From assembly GCA_001689485.1 (NCBI GenBank), contig LUJQ01000010.1, positions 1 to 43,477 on the forward strand: a DNA stretch of 43,477 nucleotides, written 5' to 3'. The first letter of the stretch is position 1, and each line of letters opens with the position of its first letter. The DNA comes from Bacteroidales bacterium M6 (GTDB taxonomy: Bacteria; Bacteroidota; Bacteroidia; Bacteroidales; Muribaculaceae). The notes below the pieces were generated by a model. It did no database searches and was not told the origin of the DNA. It saw nothing but the letters and a program-made list of their open reading frames with translations. Shown here piece by piece: positions 43,410 to 43,477 of this stretch. The position numbers and the translations under genes were made by a program.

Positions 43410-43477
43410 TATGACATACTGAAAAATAAGAAGCGTTATGCTCATCTTGTAGTTTGAGAACCTGAGAAATTCATAAA

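Noticed and set aside
43221..43445. Minus-strand 74-residue open frame at the right edge
   Set aside because: It runs antisense through a good promoter and hairpin, has no motif and begins without any promoter of its own.
42841..43477. CRISPR array from the repeated ATTCA and ACTTTAAC words
   Set aside because: Repeats are 5-8 bp, irregularly spaced and few; no repeat-spacer structure and no cas genes.

Overview
The window looks like a chromosomal segment from a member of the Bacteroidales, most likely a gut Muribaculaceae-type organism (the family is inference, not demonstrated). Supporting signs are: many Bacteroidetes-type -7 promoter boxes (TAnnTTTG, often with a TTG/TTTG element about 20 bp upstream); a SusC/SusD pair; two secreted proteins with C-terminal type IX secretion sorting domains; a GH77 glucanotransferase carrying two starch-binding modules; and the purH-mreBCD-mrdA-rodA gene order.

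Layout. (1) 1-1328: the 3' part of an APC-family amino-acid permease cut by the window edge. (2) 1329-5503: a degraded accessory island holding two overlapping phage-like small genes, a secreted T9SS-tagged protein, about 1.1 kb of decayed DNA and a tyrosine-recombinase pseudogene whose core has been deleted. (3) 5504-13302, minus strand: malQ, then an N-acetylmuramoyl-L-alanine amidase + MCE (MlaD-like) pair, then priA. (4) 13317-14510: galM, closed by a perfect 52-bp palindrome. (5) 14546-18637, minus strand: a tight five-gene unit of LytS-type histidine kinase, LytTR regulator, GNAT acetyltransferase, HAD phosphatase and secreted esterase. (6) 18711-24784: a coiled-coil lipoprotein followed by a SusC/SusD pair. 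(7) 24829-32389: purH followed by the cell-elongation cluster mreB, mreC, mreD, mrdA (PBP2), rodA. (8) 32482-35420: a secreted GH13 alpha-amylase. (9) 35575-38555: LysE-type exporter, CBM9-like protein, glutamine synthetase. (10) 38563-41879: a large hairpin repeat, tRNA-Glu(CUC), a thioredoxin-fold protein, a candidate structured small RNA with its own strong promoter and terminator, and dnaA. (11) 41880-43477: terminator-like hairpins, a collapsed ISL3/ISAon1-type insertion sequence, a MITE with IS66-type ends and an 8-bp target duplication, and a promoter reading off the right edge.

How the genes work together. Envelope growth dominates: MreB/MreC/MreD/PBP2/RodA build lateral wall, the amidase cuts it, and the neighbouring MCE protein is expected to bind lipids between membranes. 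Glucan use is spread over the window: the secreted amylase would open starch-like polymers outside, a SusC/D pair imports some unidentified glycan, MalQ rearranges malto-oligosaccharides and GalM interconverts aldose anomers. PriA and DnaA mark replication functions. The dnaA neighbourhood may be near the origin, but I see no cluster of DnaA boxes.

The observations I consider most worth following are the small RNA at 39737-39877, the IS66-type MITE at 43034-43198, the 30-bp-arm hairpin element at 38563-38705, promoters placed so close to start codons that the histidine kinase and LysE transcripts should be leaderless or nearly so, and two separate recombinase/transposase genes that have both lost their catalytic cores by internal deletion.
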